NCBI GenBank assembly: GCA_022773305.1 | Contig: JALFAW010000203.1 | Location: forward strand, 1-42,379 | Origin: Spirochaetia bacterium | Lineage (GTDB): Bacteria > Spirochaetota > Spirochaetia > Treponematales > Treponemataceae | DNA length: 42,379 bases | Reading direction: 5' to 3' | Shown: one piece after another, positions 28,864-38,683 of the stretch | How the letters are laid out: the number at the start of each line of letters is the position of its first letter | Position numbering within the stretch: position 1 is the stretch's first letter | Made by a program: the position numbers and the translations under genes | The notes under the pieces: model-generated | Databases searched by the model: none | What the model saw: only the letters and a program-made list of their open reading frames with translations | Told to the model about the DNA's origin: nothing

Positions 28864-28978
28864 GAGGCGTGATAAAAATTACGTCCTTGTAATTTTTATC
28901 ACCAAGTTTATTTCGTGCTCCGCACTTCATAAACTTGGACACTCGCCATCCTGGCTCGCCGCTAACGCGGTGTTTTAA
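28864..28978. repeat. Hairpin-array intergenic element
   Basis: GTGATAAAAATTAC(28869-28882)/GTAATTTTTATCAC(28889-28902), CCAAGTTTAT(28902-28911)/ATAAACTTGG(28929-28938) enclosing GTGCtccGCAC, plus a CCGCtaacGCGG hairpin. Confidence 0.7.
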
Positions 28979-28990
28979 AAGGAGAGATTT

Positions 28991-30328
28991 ATGAATTTTG
29001 TTTTTCCAGAAAATCTTTATACCGAAGTACGTATTGAAGATACATTTACATCATATTACTATCTAAAAAATGATAAAGTTGAGGAAAATGGCGAAACCAA
29101 TGTAATTGGTGCAAAAATAAGAGTTTTTGATGGAAAAATGTGGTATACCAGCGTAACTAACGATTTAAATTCCATTCAAAATGAGATTGAGTCTCTTGCA
29201 CATGTTGCCAGACAAAATAAAAATATCCAGAAAAATAAAATTGTAAAAAATCTTGGTTGCTCAAAAGCAAAAGTTTTAAAATTTCAGGATGAAAAATCAG
29301 TTCGAAATATAACTGTGGAACAAAAAGCTGATATATGCATGAACTACAAAAAGATGTGTACGGATAAATCTGTAAAAGAAATCCAAATGACACATGTTTC
29401 GTTTTATGCTTATTCATTAATCAAAGAATTTTATTCAAGTAAAGGTGCTGAAATTATTCAGGATTATCAAAGATGCTATTTTTACTTTGGTCATGAAATG
29501 AATTTAAATGGAGGAAATTTTTATCCTGGAAAACAACTTTTTGGTTTTTATTTTGATGAACTTTTAAACAAACAAGATGATATTATTAAAGAAGTTCAAA
29601 AAGGGATTGACTTTGCAAAAAATGCAAAACCAGTAATTCCTGGTGATTATGAGTGTGTTCTTGCACCTTCTGTTACTTCAATTTTTACCCATGAAAGTTT
29701 TGGTCACAAATCTGAAGCTGATTTTATGCTAAACGATAAAGTTCTGCAGCAAGAATGGGTAATGGGCAAAAAAGTTGGCAATGAGAAAGTAACAATTGTT
29801 GATGAGGGAGACAGTCTTCTGCACGGTTATTGTCCTTATGATGATGAAGGAAATAAAAAAGAAAAAGTTTTTCTTATGACTAAAGGAATTCTGACAGGAC
29901 GCTTGCATGATGCAAAATCTAGTTCTGTTTTGAACGAAAAGCCAACAGGAAATGCAAGAGCTCAAAACTTTTACAAAAATCCGATGGTCCGTATGACAAA
30001 TACATATATAGAAAATGGTTCTGATAATCCTGAAAAAATGATTGAAGAAGTAAAAAATGGACTTTACATTTACGACTGTAATTATGGAACTGGAAATTCT
30101 ACTTTCACTATTCAACCGAATAAATGTTATGTCATTCGTGATGGTAAAATAAGTGAACCTGTTTTGGTTAATGTCATTACAGGTTCTGTTTTTCAGACTC
30201 TTTTTGATATTGATGCAGTGGGAAATGATCTGGAATTTTTCAGCGGAACATGCGGAAAAAATGGTCAGTCTGTAACAGTTGCCATGGGTGGACCAACAAT
30301 CAGAGTGAAAAAACTCACAATTAATTAA
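28991..30328 (+). CDS. tldD: TldD-like metalloprotease subunit (HExxxH)
   Basis: SIFTHESFGHKSEADFM (HExxxH), C-terminal CGKNGQSVTVAMGGPTIRVKKLTI typical of the TldD/PmbA family. Confidence 0.9.
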   Translation: MNFVFPENLYTEVRIEDTFTSYYYLKNDKVEENGETNVIGAKIRVFDGKMWYTSVTNDLNSIQNEIESLAHVARQNKNIQKNKIVKNLGCSKAKVLKFQDEKSVRNITVEQKADICMNYKKMCTDKSVKEIQMTHVSFYAYSLIKEFYSSKGAEIIQDYQRCYFYFGHEMNLNGGNFYPGKQLFGFYFDELLNKQDDIIKEVQKGIDFAKNAKPVIPGDYECVLAPSVTSIFTHESFGHKSEADFMLNDKVLQQEWVMGKKVGNEKVTIVDEGDSLLHGYCPYDDEGNKKEKVFLMTKGILTGRLHDAKSSSVLNEKPTGNARAQNFYKNPMVRMTNTYIENGSDNPEKMIEEVKNGLYIYDCNYGTGNSTFTIQPNKCYVIRDGKISEPVLVNVITGSVFQTLFDIDAVGNDLEFFSGTCGKNGQSVTVAMGGPTIRVKKLTIN

Positions 30329-30379
30329 TTCTTTTAATTTAAACTTTCAAGTTTTTAATTATTTATAACGGAGAAAAGA

Positions 30380-31597
30380 ATGATAAAAGAAAAATATACT
30401 AATATTACTAATAGTACAAATGCTTCAATGGTAGAAAATAAAGTTGTGAGTTTTGATAAAATAAATCAGATTGAAACTTCATTTAGAGTTCATCAAGATG
30501 GATTTGTTGGAATTCACTATCAGCAAGGAAAAATCGAAGATGAAGAAGGATTTAAAAAAGCTGAAATCAATCTGAAATTAAAAAGACCATATCCTTTTGA
30601 ACTGGAAAAAGGAGTTCGAAGCAGTGACAAAACAGAAAAACCTTTTGATAATAAGCAAATTTTAGATGCTGCAAAAAAAGTTTTGAATTATCTGCATAAA
30701 AAATATCCTGATTATACTTTCGGCGGAAATGTTAGCTCATGCTTTTGGGAAGAAAGGATGGAAAACTCTTGTGGAATGGATTTTCATTGTAAGGATGCAA
30801 ACTCAAGCATTTCTTTATTTTTTAAACATAAAGACAGTAAGAATATCAACGATGGAAATATTTTTTACACTTCAAGAAATCTTAAACTAAAATCTTTCTA
30901 TAAAATAGCTGATAATTATCTTGAAAATTTTACAAAAACAGTTGAAATGCCGGAAGAATGTTTGATTATAGATAAATATTATGGATATACTTCTTTGCTG
31001 CGCGAATGTTTATCTCTTGAAAAAATAAAAAATGGCACTTCCCTACTTTCTGGTAAAATTGGACAGAAAGTTTTTTCAGAAGATTTAACAGTTTTTAATG
31101 ATGTTTCTGACAAAAACAGATGGATGACATGTTTCTGGGATGGAGATGGAGTTGTTCCTAAAGGTGATAAAGTTTTTTTCATCAAAAATGGAAAAGTAAT
31201 TCGTGGATATTGTGGAAAAAAAATTGCAAAAATGTATAACGTAAAAACAACTGGAAATGAAGGTATAGATTATTGTGATATTCCAGGTGGCTATCATAAT
31301 TCGATGTCGTTAAAAATCGGTAAAAAATTTTCAAAGGAATTATTGAATGGTCGGCTTGCAATTATTCCAGTTCAATCAAGTGGTGGTGGATTTAAAGAGA
31401 AAGGTGACTACACAATGCCAGTTCAAATTGGTCTTTTAACTGACGGTGAAAAAATTCTTGGAAGAGTCCCGCCCTTTACGATTGTTTCTAATCTTTTTGA
31501 TATGTTTGGAAAAGATTTTATTGGCATTGCAAAATATAATAAAGAAATTTTTAATGATAAAGTAATGATTTTCAGATGCCAAAAAGGTAACTTATAA
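30380..31597 (+). CDS. TldE/PmbA-like subunit lacking the HExxxH motif
   Basis: Adjacent to tldD; family-like C-terminus SGGGFKEKGDYTMPVQIGLLTDGEKILGRVPPFTIVSNLFDMFGKDFIGIAK; no HExxxH. Confidence 0.82.
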   Translation: MIKEKYTNITNSTNASMVENKVVSFDKINQIETSFRVHQDGFVGIHYQQGKIEDEEGFKKAEINLKLKRPYPFELEKGVRSSDKTEKPFDNKQILDAAKKVLNYLHKKYPDYTFGGNVSSCFWEERMENSCGMDFHCKDANSSISLFFKHKDSKNINDGNIFYTSRNLKLKSFYKIADNYLENFTKTVEMPEECLIIDKYYGYTSLLRECLSLEKIKNGTSLLSGKIGQKVFSEDLTVFNDVSDKNRWMTCFWDGDGVVPKGDKVFFIKNGKVIRGYCGKKIAKMYNVKTTGNEGIDYCDIPGGYHNSMSLKIGKKFSKELLNGRLAIIPVQSSGGGFKEKGDYTMPVQIGLLTDGEKILGRVPPFTIVSNLFDMFGKDFIGIAKYNKEIFNDKVMIFRCQKGNL

Positions 31598-31723
31598 AAC
31601 TTTTTTTTGAAGAGTTTAATTATTATTATTTTTTATTCGTTTAATATTATTCATTTTTTTTAGTTGATGATTTATCGATTATGGTGTATAATTTTTAGCT
31701 AACGATAGTTTGCTTTTCTTGTC

Positions 31724-31825
31724 AGAGTGGAATTACTCCTTGAGGGTTTTGTCTGCATGGCACCAAGCGTGGAGCCATAGCACGAAGTGCTAGTCCGAAG
31801 GACTGACCGTTAGGGAATGGCGGAA
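31724..31825. repeat. Hairpin-array intergenic element with tandem GAA-triloop mini-hairpins
   Basis: GAGTggaattACTC; ATGGC(31757-31761)/GCCAT(31774-31778); AGCACgaaGTGCT (31779-31791) directly abutting AGTCCgaaGGACT (31792-31804). Confidence 0.7.
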
Positions 31826-31941
31826 GGCGTGTTAAGAACAAAATTTGTGCTATTTTTTTAAATTTTATACTTGTCAAAATTATTCTTTTATTGTATAATT
31901 ATAGTTATAATTATTTTACTTTTTTTTTCAGGAGGATAAAA

Positions 31942-33159
31942 ATGGTTTCAAAAGGAAAAATTATGGTTGAGCCGGAAGAAATTGGTTATGATGGAACAAG
32001 GCTTGAAGTTTTGAATGCACATTTTAGGCGCCTTATGAGTGAAGGTAAAATTCAATCGGTGAATTATTGTATGAGTCGTGACGGAAAGGTGTTTTCTAAT
32101 ACTGCAATTGGAAAAAAAAGTTATGTTTCCGATGATAAACGTCCTCTTGAACCTGATTCTATTCATTTGATTGCCTCTATTTCAAAAATTATTTGTGCTA
32201 CTGCAATTTTTAAATTATGCGAAGACGGGTTTATAAGACCTTTGCAGCCTGTTTGTGATATTTTAGAGGAATTTTCAGAGGCTCCTTTTAACGCAATTAA
32301 TATTTCTCATCTTTTAACGCATACTTCTGGGATGTATCCTGACGGCGGGTGTTTTCCATATAATTATCCGCAGTATTGGGATTTTGCAAGCCAAACTAAA
32401 GAAGGTGAATCTTGGGTTGCAAATGCTTTGAAGGCTGGAATTTTTAATAAACCTGGAAAAGAATGGGCTTACTGTTCGTTTGGCTTTGCTCTTCTAGGTG
32501 AAATAATTCATAGAGTTACTGGAATGAATGCTGAAACTTACATCAGAAAAGTAATTTTGGAACCTTGCGGAATGACGAGTTCTGGTTTTATTAATGAATT
32601 CGGACGTGGAGAATTATCTTTGGAGTTTGCAAAAGATTTTTCTAATAGACTTTACATTCAAAATAGCGAAGATGAAAAGTTATTTGAGCAATTAAAATCT
32701 TATGTTCCTGGTAAACCGTATGACTCTTTGGATGGCGATGAAAAATTCTGGTTTTCTGTTCCAGGAACTGCAGGTGGAATGTTTTCTACTGTTGAAGATT
32801 TGAATAGATTTGGAAGAATGCTTTTGAATGGTGGAAAAAATGAAAATGGCAAGCGCGTAATTGGTCGAAAAGCTATTGAACGCATGACGATGAACTATAC
32901 TGAAAAGGAAATAAAAGATAACTGCTGGGGTTCTGGTGGTAATTACAGGATGTATGCTCTAGGTCCTGACACAAGATGGAATGCTGACAGTCATTTTTCT
33001 AAAGGTTCTTTTTTCCACGAAGGTGCCGGTGCTTGTTGTATTTTGATTGATCCTGTTGAAAAAATGGTGGCAAGCTGGTTTATTCCTTGGGCAAAAGAAG
33101 GCTGGTTTCCTGAAGCTTTATTTAATGCAAGTGCTGTTATGTGGAGCGGTTTAATATAA
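31942..33159 (+). CDS. Serine hydrolase of the beta-lactamase class C / penicillin-binding family
   Basis: SIHLIASISKIICATAIFKLCEDG (SxxK: SISK), AYCSFGFALLGEIIHRVTGM (YxS-like YCS), HLLTHTSGMYPDG. Start at 31942 after AGGAGG. Confidence 0.9.
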   Translation: MVSKGKIMVEPEEIGYDGTRLEVLNAHFRRLMSEGKIQSVNYCMSRDGKVFSNTAIGKKSYVSDDKRPLEPDSIHLIASISKIICATAIFKLCEDGFIRPLQPVCDILEEFSEAPFNAINISHLLTHTSGMYPDGGCFPYNYPQYWDFASQTKEGESWVANALKAGIFNKPGKEWAYCSFGFALLGEIIHRVTGMNAETYIRKVILEPCGMTSSGFINEFGRGELSLEFAKDFSNRLYIQNSEDEKLFEQLKSYVPGKPYDSLDGDEKFWFSVPGTAGGMFSTVEDLNRFGRMLLNGGKNENGKRVIGRKAIERMTMNYTEKEIKDNCWGSGGNYRMYALGPDTRWNADSHFSKGSFFHEGAGACCILIDPVEKMVASWFIPWAKEGWFPEALFNASAVMWSGLI

Positions 33160-33208
33160 TTATTTAATAAATTAGAATTTTTTGTAAAAAAAATGGAGGA
33201 TTTTCTTT

Positions 33209-33421
33209 ATGGAAGAAAAAACAGAGATTACAACGACAATCGATGAGAATGGAAAAAAAACAGTAAATAAAACTGTAGAGAAAACTGTAAAAACAGGTAT
33301 TTCTTTTGGAAGTGCTCTAGCCATGGTTATAAGTTACACTGCATATAAATCAATTGGATGGGCTATTGTTCATGGTGTTTTAAGCTGGATTTATGTGATT
33401 TACTATATAATCCGGTATTAA
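33209..33421 (+). CDS. Small membrane protein
   Basis: 70 aa; GSALAMVISYTAYKSIGWAIVHGVLSWIYVIYYIIRY hydrophobic C-terminus; GGAGG upstream. Confidence 0.75.
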   Translation: MEEKTEITTTIDENGKKTVNKTVEKTVKTGISFGSALAMVISYTAYKSIGWAIVHGVLSWIYVIYYIIRY

Positions 33422-33502
33422 TCTATTTATTTAATTCACTTATTTATTATTGTAAGAATCACAAAATCCATAGAAATAAGTTTTTAATATGGAAAAAGAA
33501 AA

Positions 33503-33826
33503 CTATAATTCTGACTGTTTTTGCAGAATCTGCTTTTCAAGTTCAATGATTTCATTTTGAATGGAAAGAATGTTTTCTTTTTCCGCTGGATTATCTATCC
33601 CAAGTTGATTTATGATTTCTTCTGACAAAAGTTTTGAAACTATTTCACCTAAGTTTTTGTAAAGTTCATTTTGTTTTACTTGAAGTTTTTTAATATCGAT
33701 TTTTAAAATGCTTTTGTCTGTAAAATCTTGTACTTTGTCACTTGCTTTATCAAATGCTGATTTTGAAACTTCAGCAACTTTTTTTCCAATCTCTTTAACT
33801 TTTGATTCTATTTCCTTTGAATCCAT
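33503..33826 (-). CDS. Small helical/coiled-coil hypothetical protein
   Basis: SKVKEIGKKVAEVSKSAFDKASDKVQDFTDKS...; GGAGGAAAAA precedes ATG at 33826. Confidence 0.7.
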   Translation of the reverse strand: MDSKEIESKVKEIGKKVAEVSKSAFDKASDKVQDFTDKSILKIDIKKLQVKQNELYKNLGEIVSKLLSEEIINQLGIDNPAEKENILSIQNEIIELEKQILQKQSEL

Positions 33827-33934
33827 TTTTTCCTCCAAAAATACTTTGCATATGAAATAATATACAAAATCGTGTAAATGTTAGTTTATGAAGAGCAACG
33901 CAAACTCCGAAAAACAGTTATATCCTTACTATAA

Positions 33935-36900
33935 TTATTTTAGTTTTATTGCAAGCAAAGTTAAATCATCACTTTGTTCATCTTCCAAAATCATATCATA
34001 ATCAATATAGTTTAAAGAATTTTCAACATTCTCAGATTTTTTCGCTGCATATTCACTATATATATTAAAATACTTTAAAAGGAAATCGTCAATCTTTTTA
34101 TCAACTTTTACATAATCTTTCTTCGAAATTTGAGGCGATTTATAAAGACGAAATACTTTTTCCAAAGAAGCAAGTGCTAAAACAGCTTCACTAACAGTTC
34201 CTTGACATTTTGTAAAATCAAATTCAAGTTTTTCCTGTTTATTAGGATTATCGATTTTGTGTAAAATATACTTCTTTTTATTATAGACAGATTCTATGAT
34301 ATCTACAATTCTTTCATAGCCAAATTCTTCTTTGGAATCTTCCAATTTGATTTCAGTTTCTTCTTTATGAGTTTCAGGATTTAAGCGTTTAATTTCTACT
34401 TTATTTTGGCGAACGGAATAATCATACTCTCGAATTTTTCTTGTAGATTCTTCAATTCCATCAGTATATAAAAATAAAATATCACCATGATTTAAAACTG
34501 TTTTTTCCACTACAAATCCGCCTTTCATGGAAACTATTTCAGATGGAAATATTCCTGCCGTTGGGCTAGAGGAAAGCTGTAATAGTTTCATTTTTTTTGT
34601 TTGTGAATCAAAAATGTGGACAAGATTGTCTCCTGCATTACACATGTAAAGTTCTCCATTTTTTCTATTTAACAAACAGATTATTAAAGTGGCGAATTTT
34701 CCTTTTAATCCAAGTCCTTCTATAAAATCATTTATCTGTTCAACTAGCAAAGATAAATTAACACCGTCTTTTTTATATGTCCATTTATCAAAAAAACGAC
34801 GAAAAATTGTTGCTACAACTGTCATAATAATTGCAGCTGGAATTCCATGACCTGCAGCATCACATTTTATTACACAAAACCATGTATCATCCAAAAGTTT
34901 ATAATCAAAATAATCACCAGAAACTCCAGATTCACCTTCGTAGTAGCCAAAACATTCTAATCTATCATCATTGAATTCAGAGAAAGTCCGTTTATTGTTA
35001 AACCCTGAATCTTCAAGAGGTAAAAAAGCTTTTTGCACTGCCTTACCATCCATTGTAAGTTTTTCTTCTTCAGCATTGGCAATAAGTTCGTGAGTCATGT
35101 TGTTTACTGCATTTCCAAGTCGCCCTATTTCATCATTTTGTTTGATAACAACATCCTGTCCTTTCAGGAGAATTTTATTTTTCGTTTGTCCAATCATAAT
35201 AACGTGAGATTCAAGTTTTTTAATTGGACGAACAATTATAACTGCAAAAAAGTATGCTCCAAGTCCGCCTACAACAACTGCAAAAAAAGCAATTAAAATA
35301 GCGAAACTGATAATTTTAAATAACGACCTGTCAAGTTCATCTATCAGACTTTGAGTAGAAAGTTCAAGATAGACTACTGCATGAACATAATTTTCTGTTG
35401 TACCTTGTCTGTACAAAACAGGTTTATAGAAAATAAAATCTTTATTTTTTCTATTAATATTATGTACATCAAAATCTGGATAGGAGCCTCCAGCTGTTTT
35501 TGAATAATCTTGTAACTGTAAATCAATTTCATTTCTCAACTCTGTTATCATAACAGAAATTCTTTCCGCTTCATCATTATCTTCTTGTAGAGTACTTTTA
35601 TAAAGAACTTCTGCTTGTTTCGTAAGTACTTCTATTTTATTCGACAAATCACTTAAATTCATTGCGATTGTATAATCAAGATTCAAATATTTTTTTGTAA
35701 TCTTATTGATTTCAGAATCTGTTAATTCTGATTCACCATATATCAAAGTTGGTGTATCTATTTTTTCAAAAATTTGTGTATCATTTGTAGCCCAAACATA
35801 ATTTAAATTATCACTGGAATTTGTTTCGTGTTTCTGTCCTATAATTGTAATATATTTAACTTCTTCCATTGCATTCTTTTGATTTGGAAGGGAAGTTAAT
35901 TCCAAAAGATTATTTACAGGAAAAAAGTTTTTCACACCAGTACAAATACTTTCTAGCAGAACTTCAGAACGATTTTTTAGCGCAGTTGCCATAGTTTCTT
36001 CTTGAAGATTTATTATTCGCTTACCGTTTTGCATAGTAACTGCCAGAACTATTACAACTACAAGTGAATAAATAAAGATAATCAATCTGTCTTTTAAACT
36101 AGGTAAACGTTTTTTATTTTCTTTTTTGATTAATGGCATATTTTCTCCTTTTTTAAGAGCCCGTACTTCTCTGTCTGTAATATTTTTTTCGTACTTAGAT
36201 TTTAGTAAAAAAATGATAAAAAAAAGTAAAAGTAAGGTGACAAAAACAATCAAAATGAAGGCAATAATCAAATTGAGCTGAATTTTATATTTTGCTGACT
36301 CAAAATCGATTCTAAGCTTACTTTGTCTATAATATTCACCTTCAATTTTTACAGTACCAGACTGTAATACAGTCAAAATGTTGTCAGAAAAATAAATTCC
36401 TCTGTCTGTGTGAAGAAGTCCTATTTTATATTGTCCTTCCTCTAACTCATTTCCAAGATTTATATTTACTATTTTTGAATTGTCCTTTACTTTGTATGGA
36501 TTTTCATTTTTTTTGACAACTAAATCGTATGGAGTTTTTCCATCTTTATCAATATAGATTTCACTAATTGTACCGTCATAAGTAAACCCTCCTCCATAAA
36601 CCGTCAAAATAATTTCACTCATTTCATTTTTTTTGGTTTCCACAGATGTAATAAAAGTGGACGGTTGATATTTATTTAAAATCACAAGTTCAGATGAATT
36701 TTCACCAATATTTCCACATTCATCAATAGCAGAAACAGAAAAAACATAAACTCCGTTTTTAAGGTTATAATATTTTTTTGATTTTAATCCTTGTGTCTGA
36801 AAATTATTTGGAAATTTACGTTGTTTTAATAGTTCTTTTTCATATTTTTCGTAAAGTTCACTTTTGATTTCTAACACTTTTGAATCAGAAAGTTTCATTG

Positions 36901-38611
36901 GATGATTTTTTGAAACAGCGATTGATTTTGGAATAGCACCAGCATAATCAAAACGATACACATATCCTTCAGTATCTTCAGATTCAGATTTTTCCCATTG
37001 AAGAGTCAAAGTATTTGAATTCATAAATCCATATTTATCAAGATTGGAAAGTTGAATTTTTGGTGGTTTTGGCGGACCTATATCTAAAACAAAGTGCGAT
37101 TTTTCTGTTTTTGACCAATTGCCAGCATAATCATTTATTTTTACTTTTAAATCATATTCTCCACTTTCTTCCAATGAAAAATTTAAAGTGTTTTCTTTTG
37201 GAAAATGTTCGATTAACTCAGGGGGTTCTGAATCATCATCTTTTTTAGTCCATAAAAAAGAATAACCTGCAATCTGTGAAGAATCTTCAGGAAAAATAAT
37301 TTTAAATGATGGATTTTTTTGATTTGTTTTTTTTCCTTCACTAAAATTTATAGTTTTAATTGTTGGAGGCAAAATTGTTTTATCAGGCGAAAGAATTGAA
37401 ATTCTTTTGTTCTTTTGCCAAACAAAGCTCAGACTATCTTCAATAATCAAAGGATTTACAAACATATTTGAATTTTTATCTGAAAGTAATCGTATTTCTT
37501 CCCAATATTCACCAATTTTTTTTGCGAAATATATCGATTGATGTCCTGTTCTATCATCAAACCAAGTTATATATAATTCATTCTGATATTCAAAAAGATA
37601 CGGTCTGCTTGCATTTGATTTTGATGTAATTTCCTGTGAAGAACCAGGAATTATTCCATTATCATTGAATTTTGCAATCCATATTGAAGTATCTTTATTT
37701 TCAGAACGTTCCCAAGTAATATAATTTTCATTATCAAAATTTGTCATATTTGGACGCTGATTTTGAAATTCAAAAAATTCTTTCACACCTTTTTGAGTCA
37801 AAGATTTTCTGTCCGTAAGTAACACTGGAGCTGTCCATTTGTCATTGTTTTTTTTTGTCAAATAAAGTTGATAGGACATCTGATTTGTTTCGACTGAAAG
37901 ATATTGAGATTGAAATACTACTATATCTTTTCCTTTCGATGTATATAAAACTGGAATAAAAGGATTGTTAAAATTTTTTGAAGGTTCAAATATTTTTAAC
38001 TGAGACCAATTTTTTCCATCTGTTGATTCTGCATAATATAATAAGAAATTATTTTCAATTCCTACTGAACAAAAAAGAACAAAAGTTTCATTTGATGAAG
38101 CATATATTTTTGGAGCTATGAGCAAAAGGTCTGTATCTATTTTTGTTTTTTCAAATGATTTTCCTTTATTTGATGAATAAAATACATAAATTTCACCATT
38201 TTGAGTTGCTGCACAAACAGCTATTATACCATTTTCTAACACTGCTGCAGAATAAATATCAGGAACTTCATTTCCAGAATACTTTATTACTCCTGAAAAA
38301 TTTCTATTATCATAAAAATCATTTAGATTCTTATAATTTCTTAATGAGATGGAAATTTCTTTGTTTATTGATTGAACTTCTTCCCAAAAAACATAACTTT
38401 CATTGCTGTTTTTTACAACTAAAGGAAAAAAAGAGTCTGCATTTACAAAAGTTTTAGGATTTTCCCAATAAAAATCTTGTGCATTAAGATTATGCAATCC
38501 AAAAATGCAAATAATTATTGAAAAAAAGCGAAATATTTTTGATGGTTTCACATTCTTTTTGATAGTTATACTATCTTTTTGATAGTAAACACTATCCTTT
38601 TTCTTTTTCAT
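33935..38611 (-). CDS. Large membrane sensor phosphatase: extracytoplasmic beta-propeller/Ig-like region, second periplasmic domain, HAMP, SpoIIE/PP2C domain
   Basis: HAMP-like RPIKKLESHVIMIGQ...NDEIGRLGNAVNNMTHEL; SpoIIE/RsbU-like GVSGDYFDYKLLDDTWFCVIKCDAAGHGIPAAIIM and DILFLYTDGIEESTR; three internal TM-like segments plus an N-terminal one. Confidence 0.9.
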   Translation of the reverse strand: MKKKKDSVYYQKDSITIKKNVKPSKIFRFFSIIICIFGLHNLNAQDFYWENPKTFVNADSFFPLVVKNSNESYVFWEEVQSINKEISISLRNYKNLNDFYDNRNFSGVIKYSGNEVPDIYSAAVLENGIIAVCAATQNGEIYVFYSSNKGKSFEKTKIDTDLLLIAPKIYASSNETFVLFCSVGIENNFLLYYAESTDGKNWSQLKIFEPSKNFNNPFIPVLYTSKGKDIVVFQSQYLSVETNQMSYQLYLTKKNNDKWTAPVLLTDRKSLTQKGVKEFFEFQNQRPNMTNFDNENYITWERSENKDTSIWIAKFNDNGIIPGSSQEITSKSNASRPYLFEYQNELYITWFDDRTGHQSIYFAKKIGEYWEEIRLLSDKNSNMFVNPLIIEDSLSFVWQKNKRISILSPDKTILPPTIKTINFSEGKKTNQKNPSFKIIFPEDSSQIAGYSFLWTKKDDDSEPPELIEHFPKENTLNFSLEESGEYDLKVKINDYAGNWSKTEKSHFVLDIGPPKPPKIQLSNLDKYGFMNSNTLTLQWEKSESEDTEGYVYRFDYAGAIPKSIAVSKNHPMKLSDSKVLEIKSELYEKYEKELLKQRKFPNNFQTQGLKSKKYYNLKNGVYVFSVSAIDECGNIGENSSELVILNKYQPSTFITSVETKKNEMSEIILTVYGGGFTYDGTISEIYIDKDGKTPYDLVVKKNENPYKVKDNSKIVNINLGNELEEGQYKIGLLHTDRGIYFSDNILTVLQSGTVKIEGEYYRQSKLRIDFESAKYKIQLNLIIAFILIVFVTLLLLFFIIFLLKSKYEKNITDREVRALKKGENMPLIKKENKKRLPSLKDRLIIFIYSLVVVIVLAVTMQNGKRIINLQEETMATALKNRSEVLLESICTGVKNFFPVNNLLELTSLPNQKNAMEEVKYITIIGQKHETNSSDNLNYVWATNDTQIFEKIDTPTLIYGESELTDSEINKITKKYLNLDYTIAMNLSDLSNKIEVLTKQAEVLYKSTLQEDNDEAERISVMITELRNEIDLQLQDYSKTAGGSYPDFDVHNINRKNKDFIFYKPVLYRQGTTENYVHAVVYLELSTQSLIDELDRSLFKIISFAILIAFFAVVVGGLGAYFFAVIIVRPIKKLESHVIMIGQTKNKILLKGQDVVIKQNDEIGRLGNAVNNMTHELIANAEEEKLTMDGKAVQKAFLPLEDSGFNNKRTFSEFNDDRLECFGYYEGESGVSGDYFDYKLLDDTWFCVIKCDAAGHGIPAAIIMTVVATIFRRFFDKWTYKKDGVNLSLLVEQINDFIEGLGLKGKFATLIICLLNRKNGELYMCNAGDNLVHIFDSQTKKMKLLQLSSSPTAGIFPSEIVSMKGGFVVEKTVLNHGDILFLYTDGIEESTRKIREYDYSVRQNKVEIKRLNPETHKEETEIKLEDSKEEFGYERIVDIIESVYNKKKYILHKIDNPNKQEKLEFDFTKCQGTVSEAVLALASLEKVFRLYKSPQISKKDYVKVDKKIDDFLLKYFNIYSEYAAKKSENVENSLNYIDYDMILEDEQSDDLTLLAIKLK

Positions 38612-38683
38612 TTTTCTTACCCGTATAAAAAATCAAACTAGTATAATCAACATCTAGAAATTTCAAAAAATAAATTCATTATG

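Noticed and set aside
33209-33421. Possible RiPP precursor for the nearby TldD/E pair
   Set aside because: 70-aa sequence ends in a long transmembrane-like segment with no Cys/Ser/Thr-rich core or leader-core boundary; more like an ordinary small membrane protein.
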